Origin: DASVWZ01 sp963708575
GTDB taxonomy: Bacteria > Acidobacteriota > Terriglobia > Terriglobales > Acidobacteriaceae
Length of the DNA stretch: 64,000 bases
Direction of reading: 5' to 3'
NCBI GenBank assembly: GCA_963708575.1
Contig: CAVPTB010000007.1
Coordinates: 1,364,001-1,428,000, forward strand
In this document: positions 45,101 through 54,219 of the stretch, piece by piece
Layout of the letters: every line of letters begins with the position of its first letter
Position numbering within the stretch: position 1 is the stretch's first letter
Notes under the pieces: model-generated
Databases searched by the model: none
What the model was told of the DNA's origin: nothing
The model's input: only the letters and a program-made list of their open reading frames with translations
Made by a program: the position numbers and the translations under genes

Positions 45101-45304
45101 TATGTAGACCACGCGGTGGGAGTGGGAGTGCGTTACAAGACTCCGATTGGCCCAGTGCGCTTTGATTTCGGGTACAATTTAAATCCGCCAGCGTTTCCGA
45201 GTGTCCAAACGACCACCAGCAGCACTGGCCAACAGGTAAACACTTTCGTACCGCAGCATCTCAGTCATTTCAACGTTTATTTTAGTATCGGACAAAGCTT
45301 CTGA
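42176..45304 (+). CDS. Omp85-family outer-membrane assembly protein (BamA/TamA-like)
   Basis: 1042 residues starting at a TTG with GAGGAG about 5 nt upstream. A signal peptide (about 1-28) is followed by a long series of POTRA-like beta-alpha-alpha-beta-beta units (residues about 55-600), more than the five of E. coli BamA or three of TamA. A C-terminal 16-stranded barrel ends in aromatic FNVYFSIGQSF. The barrel contains the Omp85 L6-type motif region (FSGGGNSHRGFG). It inserts or assembles outer-membrane proteins. Its stop overlaps the next start (TGATG), and tamB is third in the operon, so a TamA-like pairing is plausible; a canonical bamA may exist elsewhere. Confidence 0.9.
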   Translation: MGLRGGLRVSLASLALGAVVFAPVSEAASSPPKVESTGAPRSAVQDSSSRTGASPYDGLTVKSIDFPKISSEQEKSRLVKLAPQQPGKPFDRELVRQSIQKLYATGRFADITAEVERTPDSQVVLSFDTQPNYFLASIDVVGNANRPTKGQVVNASKLQLGELFNRDRLDRALVSIKELMQENGYYRAAIETEEQSDPDRQQISIVFVIHPGPLAKVGQITVSGDPRYTPHQIRDIAKLHSGDPVSVQKVSSALDRLRKKYQKQNRLLAQVSITSKLYRSLTNTVDYNFDVQPGPKVEILAEGFRIRRSVLQANVPVFEENAADEDLLNEGRRNLLNYLQGRGYFEAKVSVRKHTAENGRDLQVIYGIDPGSRHKLAKIEIKGNKYFSTVDLRSRMRIQGAGRLFENGKFSQALLSNDIRGFEQLYKANGFQEVKVTNNVIDNFGGKENSLGVEIEIQEGPQTLVGAFHLEGNRSFSGDVLRSLLNTAEGQPFSESTIAQDRDNLLNYYFNHGFPNASFEAEAKPVEGQSHRMEVTFSIHEGDQVFADHVYVSGLHYTKTFVVNRELQVKTGDPLSQIDMLDTQRRLYDLGIFSQVDTAVQNPSGIEPQKDVLVSMQEAKRYTFNYGFGFEFQTGQPSAVGTNQARGQTGVSPRVSLDITRLNFRGRDHTITFKADVGSLQQRGLISYNAPRWFNSPDWKLSFTAFYDNTLDVTTFTSQRLEGSVQAEQTISKASTMDYRFTYRLVKASNIEISAAEIPLLSLPVRVGEPGFSYIRNKRDNDLESTKGSYTTVDAGVAASYFGSEADFSRLLIKNSTYHAFGKNRPSDKKFVFARSLTVGVESTFGNTVILPPGQSCPDLTSTNCPGDNIIPLAERFFSGGGNSHRGFGLNQAGPRDPVTGFPLGGSALFLNNLELRFPPTPLPFFQDNISFAIFEDAGNVFTDGRSMLNNLLRWKQKDPQLCLQQSTASQCDYSYVDHAVGVGVRYKTPIGPVRFDFGYNLNPPAFPSVQTTTSSTGQQVNTFVPQHLSHFNVYFSIGQSF

Positions 45305-45990
45305 TGAACCGACGTTTTACCGCCATCCTATTCGCTCTGCTCGCGACGCTGGCCCCACGGATCGCCCGTGCAGGCGACATCGTGGACCGTATCGTCGCCT
45401 CGGTCAATGGTCAAATCATCCTACAAAGCGACTGGGAGGATTCTCTACGTTTCCAGGCCTTTGTGGATGGTCGCTCACCTGAATCCTTGGGCGCTGATGA
45501 ACGCAAGTCTGCCCTCGATCATTTGATTGACCAGGAATTACTGCGCGAACAGATGCACGCCGCAGATTTCCAGCACGCCACCGATAACGAAGTTTCTTCA
45601 CGAATCCAGGAAATCCGCAAACGCTATCCTGAGGCGGCCACCCAGAGCGGTTGGGATGTGGTCTTATCCCAATACGGTTTTACAGAGGCTAATGTTAGGC
45701 AGCACATTGCGTTGGAAATCGACTTGATGCGGCTGGTTGACTTCCATTTGCGGCCCAATATCAGCATCGATTCCAAGAGCATCGAAAGCTATTACAACCA
45801 GGAGCTTCTGCCACAGCTTCGACAGTCCGGAGCACAAGAAGTGCCGCTCGCCCAAGTGACTCCTCAAATCAAAGAACTGCTCACCCAGCAAAAAGTTAAC
45901 GAGTTGCTCGTAGCATGGCTGCAAAACCTGCGGTCAGGCAGTGAGATCCGAACTTCCGAGTCGACCGATTCTGGAGGCGAGTTGCGATGA
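45304..45990 (+). CDS. SurA-N-like periplasmic chaperone without PPIase domain
   Basis: 228 residues. After a signal peptide (about 1-23) comes a SurA N-terminal-type domain: DRIVASVNGQIILQSDWE...ALDHLIDQELLREQ. A second helical segment ends in LLVAWLQNLRSGSEIR, which corresponds to the C-terminal part of the SurA core. No parvulin prolyl isomerase domain is present between them; SurA of E. coli has two. Chaperone-only function for nascent outer-membrane proteins is therefore inferred. Start overlaps the Omp85 stop (TGATG) and its stop overlaps the TamB start (ATGA), so all three are translationally coupled. Confidence 0.85.
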   Translation: MNRRFTAILFALLATLAPRIARAGDIVDRIVASVNGQIILQSDWEDSLRFQAFVDGRSPESLGADERKSALDHLIDQELLREQMHAADFQHATDNEVSSRIQEIRKRYPEAATQSGWDVVLSQYGFTEANVRQHIALEIDLMRLVDFHLRPNISIDSKSIESYYNQELLPQLRQSGAQEVPLAQVTPQIKELLTQQKVNELLVAWLQNLRSGSEIRTSESTDSGGELR

Positions 45991-48900
45991 GCGAGCCCGG
46001 CGCGGCGCCGCGTCGGCGACGGTTCTGGAGATACCTGCTCATCTTTTTGGCCGCTAATTTTCTGGCTCTCGGACTTCTGGTCTGGTACACCACCACTGAA
46101 TCTTTCCAACGCATGGTGCACCGCCGCCTGGTGGCGGAGTTGGAACACATAACTGGCGGCAGGGTCGACCTCGGCAGCTTTCATACCATCCCATTCCGTT
46201 TTCAGGTCGAAGTTCGCAATCTCACCATCCACGGTAAGGAGTCAGCTGACGAGCTTCCATACGCTCACGTGGACCGGTTGGTCGCTGAAGTAAAGTTGAT
46301 TTCTGTGTTAGGGGCGGAGTTCGGTTTCAGTTCGCTCATTCTGGAGCGGCCAGTCATTCACATCATCGCTTACCCGGACGGTTCCACCAACCAGCCTCAG
46401 CCGCAGGCGAGGTCTGACAAGACTCCGGTGGAACAGCTCTTCTCTCTGTCTATAGGCCGACTGGAGGCGCGAAATGGGAACTTCTTACTCAACCAGCAAG
46501 CGATCCCGCTGGATTTCAACGCCAATGACATTTACGTCAGCGCCGATTACTCATATCTGCATCGCCGGTACGAGGGCGACCTTCTACTGGGCAAGGTGAA
46601 TACCCGCTACCAGGATTTTCGGCCTGTCGCCTGGATGGTAAAGACTCACTTTCTGCTGGGAGAGAACAGTCTCGAGTTCAGCCGGATGGAAGCGACCTCC
46701 GGCAAAACGAAGCTGGAAGGACGAGGTCATCTCGTAGATTTTCGCAGACCTAAACTGGACGGAAGTTATACAGCCAGCATTGACCTTACAGAAGCTGGCG
46801 GCGTTCTGCATCAGACGGATTTGCGGCGGGGTCTGCTGCAGGTCGCTGGAAACGGATCGTGGAGCACGGGGAACTTTTCTTCGAGCGGAAAAGTATCCAT
46901 CAACGATCTGGATTGGCGGTATAAGGACGTAGCCGTTCGAAGCAGCAGGTTGGATACCAGTTTTGCAATTTCGAACGAGCGACTAACACTCACACAGATC
47001 CAGATCAAAGCACTCGGCGGGGACATCACCGGACAAGCCGACTTAATCAACTGGCAAAGCCCGGCGCCGGCCGCCACAATCGTCAAACGAACCTCAGAGC
47101 AAAAAGGCTCCATCAGCCTCCGAGTGAAAGGTATTGCGTTGAGCGAAATCGCCTCAGCGCTGGCCTCGGCCGCACGTCCCCTGGATCGATTGAAACTGGC
47201 GGGCAGCACGGATGGAACTCTGGAAACGCGGTGGAAAGGCTCGCCGCGCAATGCCGAGACCGAGATTGTCGCGCAAGTCGTGGCGCCGGTTCGACTGCCG
47301 GCGGGTCAATTGCCGGTTTCCGGCCAAGCCCGAGCGATTTACCGGAATGCAGCGGACGAGCTGGAGGTCAAAGAGTTCACTGCTGCCACCCGGTCAACAC
47401 AAGTTCGTGCCGACGGATTTCTCTCTTCCCGAACGGCAATGCACGTCGTGGTTCACACGACGGATCTTGCGGAATGGCAGCCGGTACTCTCTGCCCTCGG
47501 ATATCGCGAACCCCTCCCGATAAACCTGCAGGGGAAGGCTTCGTTTGACGGAACCGCAACCGGCAAGCTCTCTGCGATTCAATTTGCGGGGAAAGTAGAA
47601 TCGCAGGATTTCGATTTCCTCCTCCCGGCAAACTCCCACCGTTCGGCTCATCAGCTTCGCTGGGATTCGCTGGTTGCTGACGTTGGTCTCTCTCCCTACG
47701 GATTCGCCGCTCACAACGGTACGCTTCGGCACGGGGATACCACCGTGACTTTCGATTTGAGTATCGGATTGCAGAATCGGCAACTTCTCGACAATAGTCC
47801 GTTCACAGCCCGTCTCAACGTTCAGAGGGCGCAAATCGCAGAGATTCTGGCTCTCTCGGGTTATCGCTATCCCGCAACCGGGACAGCCAGCTTTTCTCTT
47901 CAGGCCAATGGGACCCGGTCGATGCCGAAGGGCGCTGCTCATATTCAAGTGGCTGATGCCACTATCCGCGGTCAGTCCATCCCCCAGGTAGACTCTCGGC
48001 TGGAATTTGTTGGCGAAGAGATCACCCTGACCGATGTTCGGATGACCTACGCGAAAACACCTGTCACTGGATCCGGTTCCTACAATCTATCCACTCACGG
48101 CTTTCGGTTCTCAGCGAGCGGGACTGGGTTCGATCTGGCGACTTTTTCGGACGTTCAGAAGACCCGAGTAGCTGTCGAAGGGAAGCTTGACCTTCATGCC
48201 TCGGGTGAAGGAACAGTCGAGGCGCCCGCGTTCAATGCCGAGTTGCACTTCCGCGGGCTTACGTTTGATCGTGAATTGGCCGGAGACTATACGATTAACG
48301 CCGTTACCCACGGTTCCGACATGCATCTCACTGGGAAGTCGGAATTCAAGGAAGCTGAACTCAGCCTTGACGGTGACGTACGTCTCCGTGACCTTTGGCC
48401 TGCGGACATAAAACTTCATTTCAGCCATCTTGATGTGGATTCGCTGCTACGAACCTATATGAAAGGCCGAGTCACTGGCCACTCGGCAACCGCTGGAGAC
48501 CTGGAACTTATCGGACCTCTTCGCCAGCCCAGTGAGCTTAGGCTTGCGGGCAACCTTACGGATCTGTACGCCGACGTGGAACATATTCAGGTTCGAAATA
48601 ACGGACCCGTACGCTTCGCGATCGCGGACGACGTGCTACAGATCCAGCAGTTCCGGCTCGTAGGGCAGGGAACTGACATTTCCGCCGACGGAACCATTCG
48701 CCTGAACGATGATCGCCAGCTTAACCTGCGAGCTTCTGGCGAAGCTAGCTTGCGACTCATCGAGAGCTTTAATCCCGATTTCACAACATCCGGCACGGTT
48801 GCGGTTGACGTTCAGGCACGCGGCACGCTGGCAAGTCCGTCGATCGAGGGCAGACTACAAGTCAAGGACGCGTCTGTTGCCTACGCCGAATTGCCCAGTT

Positions 48901-50006
48901 CTCTAAGTGGAATGAACGGCTCTTTGGTCTTCACTCAAAATCGGCTCCAGATCGAGAGTATGACCGGTCACGTAGGCGGCGGGGCGGTCAATTTCGGCGG
49001 ATATGCATCTCTCTATAATCGTCAGCTGAATTTCGATCTGACATTGCAAGGGCAGGATGTTCGTCTACGCTACCCTCCCGGCGTAAGCTCAGTAACGAAT
49101 GCCGACCTGCGTTTTGCCGGCACTTCATCCTCTAGCACGCTCTCCGGCGACGCCACCATCACCAAGCTGGCGGTCACGCCGGGTTTTGATTTCGGAGGAT
49201 ACCTGGCCAGCAGCGCACAGAGCACCGCTCTTCCTCAAACCAATCCTCTGCTGAATCGCATCCGCATGGATGTTCATATCGTCACCTTGCCCGAATTGCA
49301 AATGCAGACTGCAGCGCTCCGCCTCTCCGGCGATGCCGACTTGCATCTCCGCGGTACTGCTGCAAAGCCTGTTTTACTGGGAAGGGCCGACGTGATTGAG
49401 GGGCAGATTTATTTTAACGGCCAGAAATATCGAATGGAGCGCGGGGAAGTCACGTTCACCAATCCCGTGACCACAACCCCGGTTCTCGATCTGCAGGCTT
49501 CGACCCACGTTCGCGAATACGACATTACCGTCAATCTCAATGGCGCTTTCGATAAGCTCAATTTGACTTACCACTCGGAACCGCCGCTCCCCAGTTCGGA
49601 CATCATCAGCCTGCTGGCGCTAGGACAGACCCAGGAACAGTCCGCCCAATTGCAATCCTCCGGGCAGCAGAACTTCACCCAACAAGCCTCCAGCGCAGCC
49701 CTCGCTGAAGCCCTAAATTCGGCGCTCAGTTCCCGCGCCCGCAGTTTATTCGGCATCAGCCATATCAAGGTCGATCCCCAGGGTTTGAATACGGAAACGT
49801 CGCCTACCACTTCAGCTCCCGCCGTGACCATCGAGCAGCAGGTGAAAGACAATCTAACCATCACCTACAGCACCAACGTCGCGCAGACCTCGCAGCAGAT
49901 CATCCAAGGGGAGTACAACTTTACCCGCAACGTCTCGCTGTTAGGCATTCGCGACTATAACGGTGTGGTTAGTTTCGAATTGCGCATCCGCCAGCGTAAG
50001 AAGTAA
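45987..50006 (+). CDS. tamB: TamB-family translocation/assembly protein
   Basis: 1339 residues, near the E. coli TamB length. An N-terminal membrane anchor (about 10-33, FWRYLLIFLAANFLALGLLVW) is followed by a very long periplasmic beta-helix-like region. The C-terminal ~250 residues are the DUF490/TamB domain, with YFNGQKYRMERGEVTFTNP-type and SDIISLLALGQT motifs. TamB spans the periplasm and works with an Omp85 partner, and relatives transport phospholipid to the outer membrane. The partner is very likely the first gene of this operon. ATGA overlap with the SurA-like gene. Confidence 0.93.
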   Translation: MSEPGAAPRRRRFWRYLLIFLAANFLALGLLVWYTTTESFQRMVHRRLVAELEHITGGRVDLGSFHTIPFRFQVEVRNLTIHGKESADELPYAHVDRLVAEVKLISVLGAEFGFSSLILERPVIHIIAYPDGSTNQPQPQARSDKTPVEQLFSLSIGRLEARNGNFLLNQQAIPLDFNANDIYVSADYSYLHRRYEGDLLLGKVNTRYQDFRPVAWMVKTHFLLGENSLEFSRMEATSGKTKLEGRGHLVDFRRPKLDGSYTASIDLTEAGGVLHQTDLRRGLLQVAGNGSWSTGNFSSSGKVSINDLDWRYKDVAVRSSRLDTSFAISNERLTLTQIQIKALGGDITGQADLINWQSPAPAATIVKRTSEQKGSISLRVKGIALSEIASALASAARPLDRLKLAGSTDGTLETRWKGSPRNAETEIVAQVVAPVRLPAGQLPVSGQARAIYRNAADELEVKEFTAATRSTQVRADGFLSSRTAMHVVVHTTDLAEWQPVLSALGYREPLPINLQGKASFDGTATGKLSAIQFAGKVESQDFDFLLPANSHRSAHQLRWDSLVADVGLSPYGFAAHNGTLRHGDTTVTFDLSIGLQNRQLLDNSPFTARLNVQRAQIAEILALSGYRYPATGTASFSLQANGTRSMPKGAAHIQVADATIRGQSIPQVDSRLEFVGEEITLTDVRMTYAKTPVTGSGSYNLSTHGFRFSASGTGFDLATFSDVQKTRVAVEGKLDLHASGEGTVEAPAFNAELHFRGLTFDRELAGDYTINAVTHGSDMHLTGKSEFKEAELSLDGDVRLRDLWPADIKLHFSHLDVDSLLRTYMKGRVTGHSATAGDLELIGPLRQPSELRLAGNLTDLYADVEHIQVRNNGPVRFAIADDVLQIQQFRLVGQGTDISADGTIRLNDDRQLNLRASGEASLRLIESFNPDFTTSGTVAVDVQARGTLASPSIEGRLQVKDASVAYAELPSSLSGMNGSLVFTQNRLQIESMTGHVGGGAVNFGGYASLYNRQLNFDLTLQGQDVRLRYPPGVSSVTNADLRFAGTSSSSTLSGDATITKLAVTPGFDFGGYLASSAQSTALPQTNPLLNRIRMDVHIVTLPELQMQTAALRLSGDADLHLRGTAAKPVLLGRADVIEGQIYFNGQKYRMERGEVTFTNPVTTTPVLDLQASTHVREYDITVNLNGAFDKLNLTYHSEPPLPSSDIISLLALGQTQEQSAQLQSSGQQNFTQQASSAALAEALNSALSSRARSLFGISHIKVDPQGLNTETSPTTSAPAVTIEQQVKDNLTITYSTNVAQTSQQIIQGEYNFTRNVSLLGIRDYNGVVSFELRIRQRKK

Positions 50007-50032
50007 AGCGGTTACTGGATTGAATTGGCCGC

Positions 50033-50061
50033 TTGCCTGACATCCCGTACTCCTCTAGAAT
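50033..50061 (+). promoter_or_regulatory. Promoter of the STAS gene, probable leaderless start
   Basis: TTGCCT (50033-50038), 17 nt, TAGAAT (50056-50061), then only 8 nt to the ATG at 50070. The predicted transcript has a leader of about two bases. No Shine-Dalgarno. Confidence 0.55.
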
Positions 50062-50069
50062 TTGCCAGC

Positions 50070-50429
50070 ATGTCTGAGCCTTTGGAAATCGAACGCCTGG
50101 GAGAGAGCAGTGGGCCGGGAATCCTTTTTCTCCGCGGACCGCTGACCTATGAGAATCTGCAGCCATTTCAAAACGCGGTGCGGCGCGAGGAGCGTTTCCA
50201 GACCATGATTCTGGATTTAACGGATGTCCCTTACGTGGATTCTTCCGGCCTGGGATCTCTGGTAAGCGCCTATGTTTCACGGCAGAAGGCGGGACAGCGG
50301 GTGGCTTTGAGCGGCGTCAATGACCGTGTACTGAAGCTTTTTGAAATCACCAAAATGGAATCGCTGTTCCTTATATTTCCTACGTTCGACGATGCTATTG
50401 TTGCCCTGACTAGCGCTGGCCACGCTTGA
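50070..50429 (+). CDS. STAS-domain anti-sigma factor antagonist
   Basis: 119 residues from the ATG at 50070 (a TTG at 50025 is the alternative but is upstream of the promoter). It is a single STAS domain with the usual ILDLTDVPYVDSSGLGSL block, where Ser58/Ser59 is the phosphorylation site for a cognate kinase. In SpoIIAA/RsbV systems the unphosphorylated form binds an anti-sigma kinase to free a sigma factor. No kinase or phosphatase of that system is next to it. It is convergent with glmU with no gap. Confidence 0.9.
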   Translation: MSEPLEIERLGESSGPGILFLRGPLTYENLQPFQNAVRREERFQTMILDLTDVPYVDSSGLGSLVSAYVSRQKAGQRVALSGVNDRVLKLFEITKMESLFLIFPTFDDAIVALTSAGHA

Positions 50430-51872
50430 TTATTTTGACTTCGCGGCTTGCGCTCGCTGTGCCTTCTTTTCTTTGACCCAACCTTCTTTCACGATCTGCC
50501 GGGCCCGTCCCAAGGCCAGGGAGTCTTCGGGAACATCGTCGGTGATGCACGAGGCCGCAGCGACATAGGCGTTCTTGCTGATGCGCACAGGAGCCACCAG
50601 GGTCGAATCGCTGCCTACAAAGACGCCGTCTTCAATCACAGTGGTGTGCTTGTGGGTGCCATCGTAATTGCACGTGATCGTCCCCGCACCAATGTTTACT
50701 CCTTCGCCGATTTCAGCGTCGCCAAGGTACGTCAGGTGATTGGCCTTCGAACCTTTCCCCATGCGAACTTTCTTCGTCTCGACAAAATTTCCTACGTGAG
50801 CGCCTTCTCCGATCTCGCTTCCCGGGCGAAGATGCGAATACGGTCCCAGCAACGCCTTGGGTCCTACCCGGGCTTCTTCCATAATGCACCCTGGACGGAC
50901 CAACACTCCGTCCCCTATCACCGAATTGCGAATCACACTGTAAGAACGAATCCGGCAGTCGCCGCCGATCCGGGTGTCTCCGAGTAGCTGAACGAATGGC
51001 TCGATGACCGTGTCAGCCCCAATCTGAACTCCCGTATCGATCACGCATGTCTGAGGATAGAAAATCGTTACGCCAGCCGCCATCAGTTCCTGACACTTGT
51101 TCATACGCATGTACTGATCGATCTCAACCAGATCCGCGCGGGTGTTTCCGCCCACAATCTCTTGTGGGTTGCTCGCCTGCAATGCGACTACCGGTTGTTT
51201 CGCCTTTTGAAAGAGAGCCGCCATATCGGTTAGATAAAACTCTCCGTGCGCATTGTCGGTACTCAGTTTGTCGATGAATTTGTAAAGCTGCGGAACTGAG
51301 AATGCGTAGAATCCGGAGTTGATTTCGTTGATTTTCTTTTGGGTCGCAGTGGCAGCCTTCTCTTCCACAATCCGGACTACATCGTCACTCTTGGCACTCT
51401 TGCGAATCACCCGCCCGTATCCCGTGGGATTCTGCAAGCGAGCGGTGAGAATCGTCATGGCTGGGTGTTTTGCAGAATGAAATTCACCGAGTCGTTGAAT
51501 CGTCTCGACGGTGATCAGCGGAGCATCGCCGGACAGCACGATCACGGTGTCATATGGCGCCAGAGCCTCGCGGGCAGCCATCAAGGCATGTCCGGTTCCG
51601 CGTTGTTCTTTCTGCAAAACAAAGTTCACGCCTGTATGGGAAACGGCGGTGCGCACCTGCTCCGCCTCGTGCCCAATGATGGCGTACACATCCTGAGCCG
51701 GCGCGACTTGGCTCGCGGCGGCGATCACATGTGCCAGCAACGGCTTTCCGCCCACTTCATGCAGGACCTTTGGATGTTTGGATTTCAGGCGAGTGCCTTT
51801 GCCTGCTGCCATGATGACGATGGCAACTCGGCGGAACTTATTGTTGGAGGAAGTTTGTTTGGCTTTTGGCAT
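50430..51872 (-). CDS. glmU: Bifunctional GlmU (glucosamine-1-P N-acetyltransferase / UDP-GlcNAc pyrophosphorylase)
   Basis: 480 residues. The N-terminal uridylyltransferase begins MAAGKGTRLKSKHPKVLHEVGGKP, with the Gly-rich nucleotide loop and catalytic Lys, and VLSGDAPLI as the metal Asp strand. From about residue 270 the left-handed beta-helix of hexapeptide repeats forms the acetyltransferase half, including the NHLTYLGDAEIGEGVNIGAG-type active-site stretch. It makes UDP-N-acetylglucosamine for peptidoglycan and LPS. It is followed on the same strand by nothing close, and upstream lies the YvcK-like gene after a 70-bp gap. Confidence 0.97.
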   Translation of the reverse strand: MPKAKQTSSNNKFRRVAIVIMAAGKGTRLKSKHPKVLHEVGGKPLLAHVIAAASQVAPAQDVYAIIGHEAEQVRTAVSHTGVNFVLQKEQRGTGHALMAAREALAPYDTVIVLSGDAPLITVETIQRLGEFHSAKHPAMTILTARLQNPTGYGRVIRKSAKSDDVVRIVEEKAATATQKKINEINSGFYAFSVPQLYKFIDKLSTDNAHGEFYLTDMAALFQKAKQPVVALQASNPQEIVGGNTRADLVEIDQYMRMNKCQELMAAGVTIFYPQTCVIDTGVQIGADTVIEPFVQLLGDTRIGGDCRIRSYSVIRNSVIGDGVLVRPGCIMEEARVGPKALLGPYSHLRPGSEIGEGAHVGNFVETKKVRMGKGSKANHLTYLGDAEIGEGVNIGAGTITCNYDGTHKHTTVIEDGVFVGSDSTLVAPVRISKNAYVAAASCITDDVPEDSLALGRARQIVKEGWVKEKKAQRAQAAKSK

Positions 51873-51942
51873 TCAAGCCAATATACCGCGCCGCCCGTGG
51901 AAATAGCATACCGGCAAGACCCAAACCGTCACGGAAGTTAGC

Positions 51943-53025
51943 TTATGACCTAGACGCCGTCGCATCCTGGCGGGCGACATCGCTCGCTAGCCGTAGCAGA
52001 TCCCGGGCAATGCGGTCGGTCGCGTGACGCGCCACTTCGCCTTCGTCCAGATAGTCACCCAAGACGGGCATGACTCCTAAGTCCCGAATCGCCTCAACAT
52101 CGACCACTACCTGAGCCGAGCCTTCGAGGGCGTACTTGGCTTTCAGTTCTTCCGACGCTGGCTTGTCATTGATCAGTGCGAAGTCGAAGATCCGTTTTTG
52201 CGCGTGGTCGTTCAGAGCGCGAATATGATCCGCCGCTGTGCGGCCCAGACTCTCATTGGCCTGAGTCATCAGGTTGCAAACGTAAATCTTCGTAGCTCGC
52301 GAATCCGCGATCGCGTGTGCAATGCCCTGCACTAAAAGGTTAGGGATGAGGCTGGTAAACAGCGATCCCGGCCCCATGGTGATCAGATCGGCGCGGGCGA
52401 TCGCATCCAGAGTCTCGGGGAGCGGTTGCACATCATGCGGAACCAGGCAGAGTTCCTTGATCCGTCCCTTGCTCGCGGTGATTTTTGTTTCTCCACGAAC
52501 TCGGGTACCGTCGTCCATCAGCGCTTCCAGTTCAATGTTCGAAGTTGTGGCTGGATAGATATGGCCACGCGTCAGAAGAATCTCCGAAGAGAGTCGAACC
52601 GCCTCTCCAAAGTCGCTGGTGATAGAAGTCAACGCAGCCAAAAAGAGATTTCCGAAGCTATGCCCCTCAAGTCCGGACCCCTTTACGAAACGGTGCTGGA
52701 ACAGCCGGGATAAAAGTGCTTCGTCCTGAGAAAGCGCAACGATGCAGTTGCGGATGTCTCCCGGCGGGAGCATGTTCAGTTCTTTCCGCAGACGCCCACT
52801 TGATCCACCATCGTCGCTAACTGTCACGATGGCACACAGTTCGGAGATGGCTGGGGCCAGCGGATCAATGGGTTCCCGGTCGCCCGGGGCGGTTACGTAC
52901 TGCTTGAGGCCCTTAAGCAGCGTGGACAAACCGGTACCACCACCAATCGCCACCACGCGAAGCGGCTTGAGAGCGGTGACAGTGTCCTCCGTCACGCCGG
53001 CCACGGGCTGTTGGCGAGAGCCCAT
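51943..53025 (-). CDS. YvcK/CofD-like family protein (gluconeogenesis factor)
   Basis: 360 residues. AIGGGTGLSTLLKGLKQY near the N-terminus and VTVSDDGGSSGRLR and LPPGDIRNC soon after are hallmarks of the YvcK subgroup, which binds UDP-sugars and tunes peptidoglycan and carbon flux. Later MGPGSLFTSLIPNLLV is also typical. Its neighbour glmU makes UDP-GlcNAc, the ligand class for YvcK, so the grouping is functionally sensible. It follows a TPR gene by 8 bp, so the two are probably one operon. Confidence 0.94.
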   Translation of the reverse strand: MGSRQQPVAGVTEDTVTALKPLRVVAIGGGTGLSTLLKGLKQYVTAPGDREPIDPLAPAISELCAIVTVSDDGGSSGRLRKELNMLPPGDIRNCIVALSQDEALLSRLFQHRFVKGSGLEGHSFGNLFLAALTSITSDFGEAVRLSSEILLTRGHIYPATTSNIELEALMDDGTRVRGETKITASKGRIKELCLVPHDVQPLPETLDAIARADLITMGPGSLFTSLIPNLLVQGIAHAIADSRATKIYVCNLMTQANESLGRTAADHIRALNDHAQKRIFDFALINDKPASEELKAKYALEGSAQVVVDVEAIRDLGVMPVLGDYLDEGEVARHATDRIARDLLRLASDVARQDATASRS

Positions 53026-53033
53026 AGGCTGGC

Positions 53034-53594
53034 TCAGCGGTCCTCATCAAAACTGCTGGAGGATAAATCCGATCCGGGATCGGGGTACAACAGTTCCGTG
53101 AAGCGCGGATCTTCCGACAGGTTCTGGAAATCCGAGTCATTGCGCGCCTGAAAGCGCAGCGCAGGATTCAAGCGGATCGATTCATCCAAATGGCGCAAGG
53201 AATCTTCGACGTGACCGGTAAGGCAGTCGAGTGCAGCCAGTCCGTACGCTACATAATCGGCTTTTGGCACCTGCTTCGAGAGCTTCTCGAAGTGCTCGCG
53301 TGCTCCAACGTAGTCGCCGACGTTCATCAACGACACTGCGTAGTCAAAGTGTTCTTCGGGTCCCTTGAACTGGTTAGCCGCCTTCTCACCCTGCTGGTTA
53401 CAGGCACTGAGATGCACGGCAGCGCGATCAGCCAGTTCCTTGCTCGGGCCCACAACCACCTTCTGCAGGTACCCTTTGGCCTTGTCGAACTTGTGCTCCT
53501 GCATTGCACGCAGCCCGGCTTCATAGTTTTGAACAGCCTGTGAGAAGCGCGGGTCGTCGGCAAAAGACTTCTTCGGGGTCGGCTTTTGTGCCAT
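53034..53594 (-). CDS. TPR-repeat protein
   Basis: 186 residues, with no signal peptide. Four or so tetratricopeptide-like helix pairs are visible (FSQAVQNYEAGLRAMQEHKF, YLQKVV, HFDYAVSLMNVGDYVGAREHFEKL, and ADYVAYGLAALDCL). Low Cys, charged C-terminus (DLSSSSFDEDR). It should be a cytoplasmic scaffold. The YvcK-like gene starts 8 bp after it, so a shared role in cell-wall or carbon control is possible but only by position. Confidence 0.85.
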   Translation of the reverse strand: MAQKPTPKKSFADDPRFSQAVQNYEAGLRAMQEHKFDKAKGYLQKVVVGPSKELADRAAVHLSACNQQGEKAANQFKGPEEHFDYAVSLMNVGDYVGAREHFEKLSKQVPKADYVAYGLAALDCLTGHVEDSLRHLDESIRLNPALRFQARNDSDFQNLSEDPRFTELLYPDPGSDLSSSSFDEDR

Positions 53595-53760
53595 CTGTAA
53601 GACTCTTCCTGTGCTTTTCGTAAGTTATCCTCTCTCTTATCTTTGGATGGAACTGCTCATGTGTTTCTGGAACCTTGGAGTCCCATCCTGGATTGCGCTC
53701 GAGATGGCGCTATTCTAGGCCAATTTTCCTAATGTGCAAACCGCGCAACCAGGCGTTCCG

Positions 53761-54219
53761 TTAGTCGATCGCCGCGGCTTTATCCAGATCAACCTGCTGC
53801 CATTCTCCGGCAATGATACCTTTGCGGATTTGCGACGCGGTGTGACCCTTCTTGTATTCCGTATAGGAATAATAGAGCTCCTTTAAACAGGTTGCGCAAC
53901 GCGCCCCGTGCGTTCCTTCAAAACAGCTATGTAGGCTGTTGTGGCCCATGCGGTCGCAGAAGCAATAGCAGGGCTGCTGGTGCAGAAGGACGGGGATTTT
54001 TGCAGCCAGTTCGTAAGCGTGAGACTGATATGGTCGCTGGGCGTCGTCACCCCATAACTGATCTTTGGTCAGAATGGGTGGAAGCTTTGTTCCCTTGGCC
54101 GGCGGTCCGGAGTTAAATGCTGGAATTTCTTCCGCGCCCTGCGCGGAGGTCACAAAGGGAGCCGAAACCGCCAGGGTCAAAAGAAAAAGAAAAAAAAGTG
54201 TGAGTCCGCGTTTGAACAT
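53761..54219 (-). CDS. Secreted PCYCGC-type cysteine-rich protein
   Basis: 152 residues from the ATG at 54219, which begins a signal peptide (FKRGLTLFFLFLLTLAVSA). After it come LHQQPCYCFCDRMGHNSLHSC-type and GARCATC segments, together seven cysteines with several histidines, matching the PCYCGC family of small exported proteins. The Cys/His content suggests metal binding, but the role of the family is not established. An in-frame start at 54237 would add six residues. Single gene. Confidence 0.82.
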   Translation of the reverse strand: MFKRGLTLFFLFLLTLAVSAPFVTSAQGAEEIPAFNSGPPAKGTKLPPILTKDQLWGDDAQRPYQSHAYELAAKIPVLLHQQPCYCFCDRMGHNSLHSCFEGTHGARCATCLKELYYSYTEYKKGHTASQIRKGIIAGEWQQVDLDKAAAID

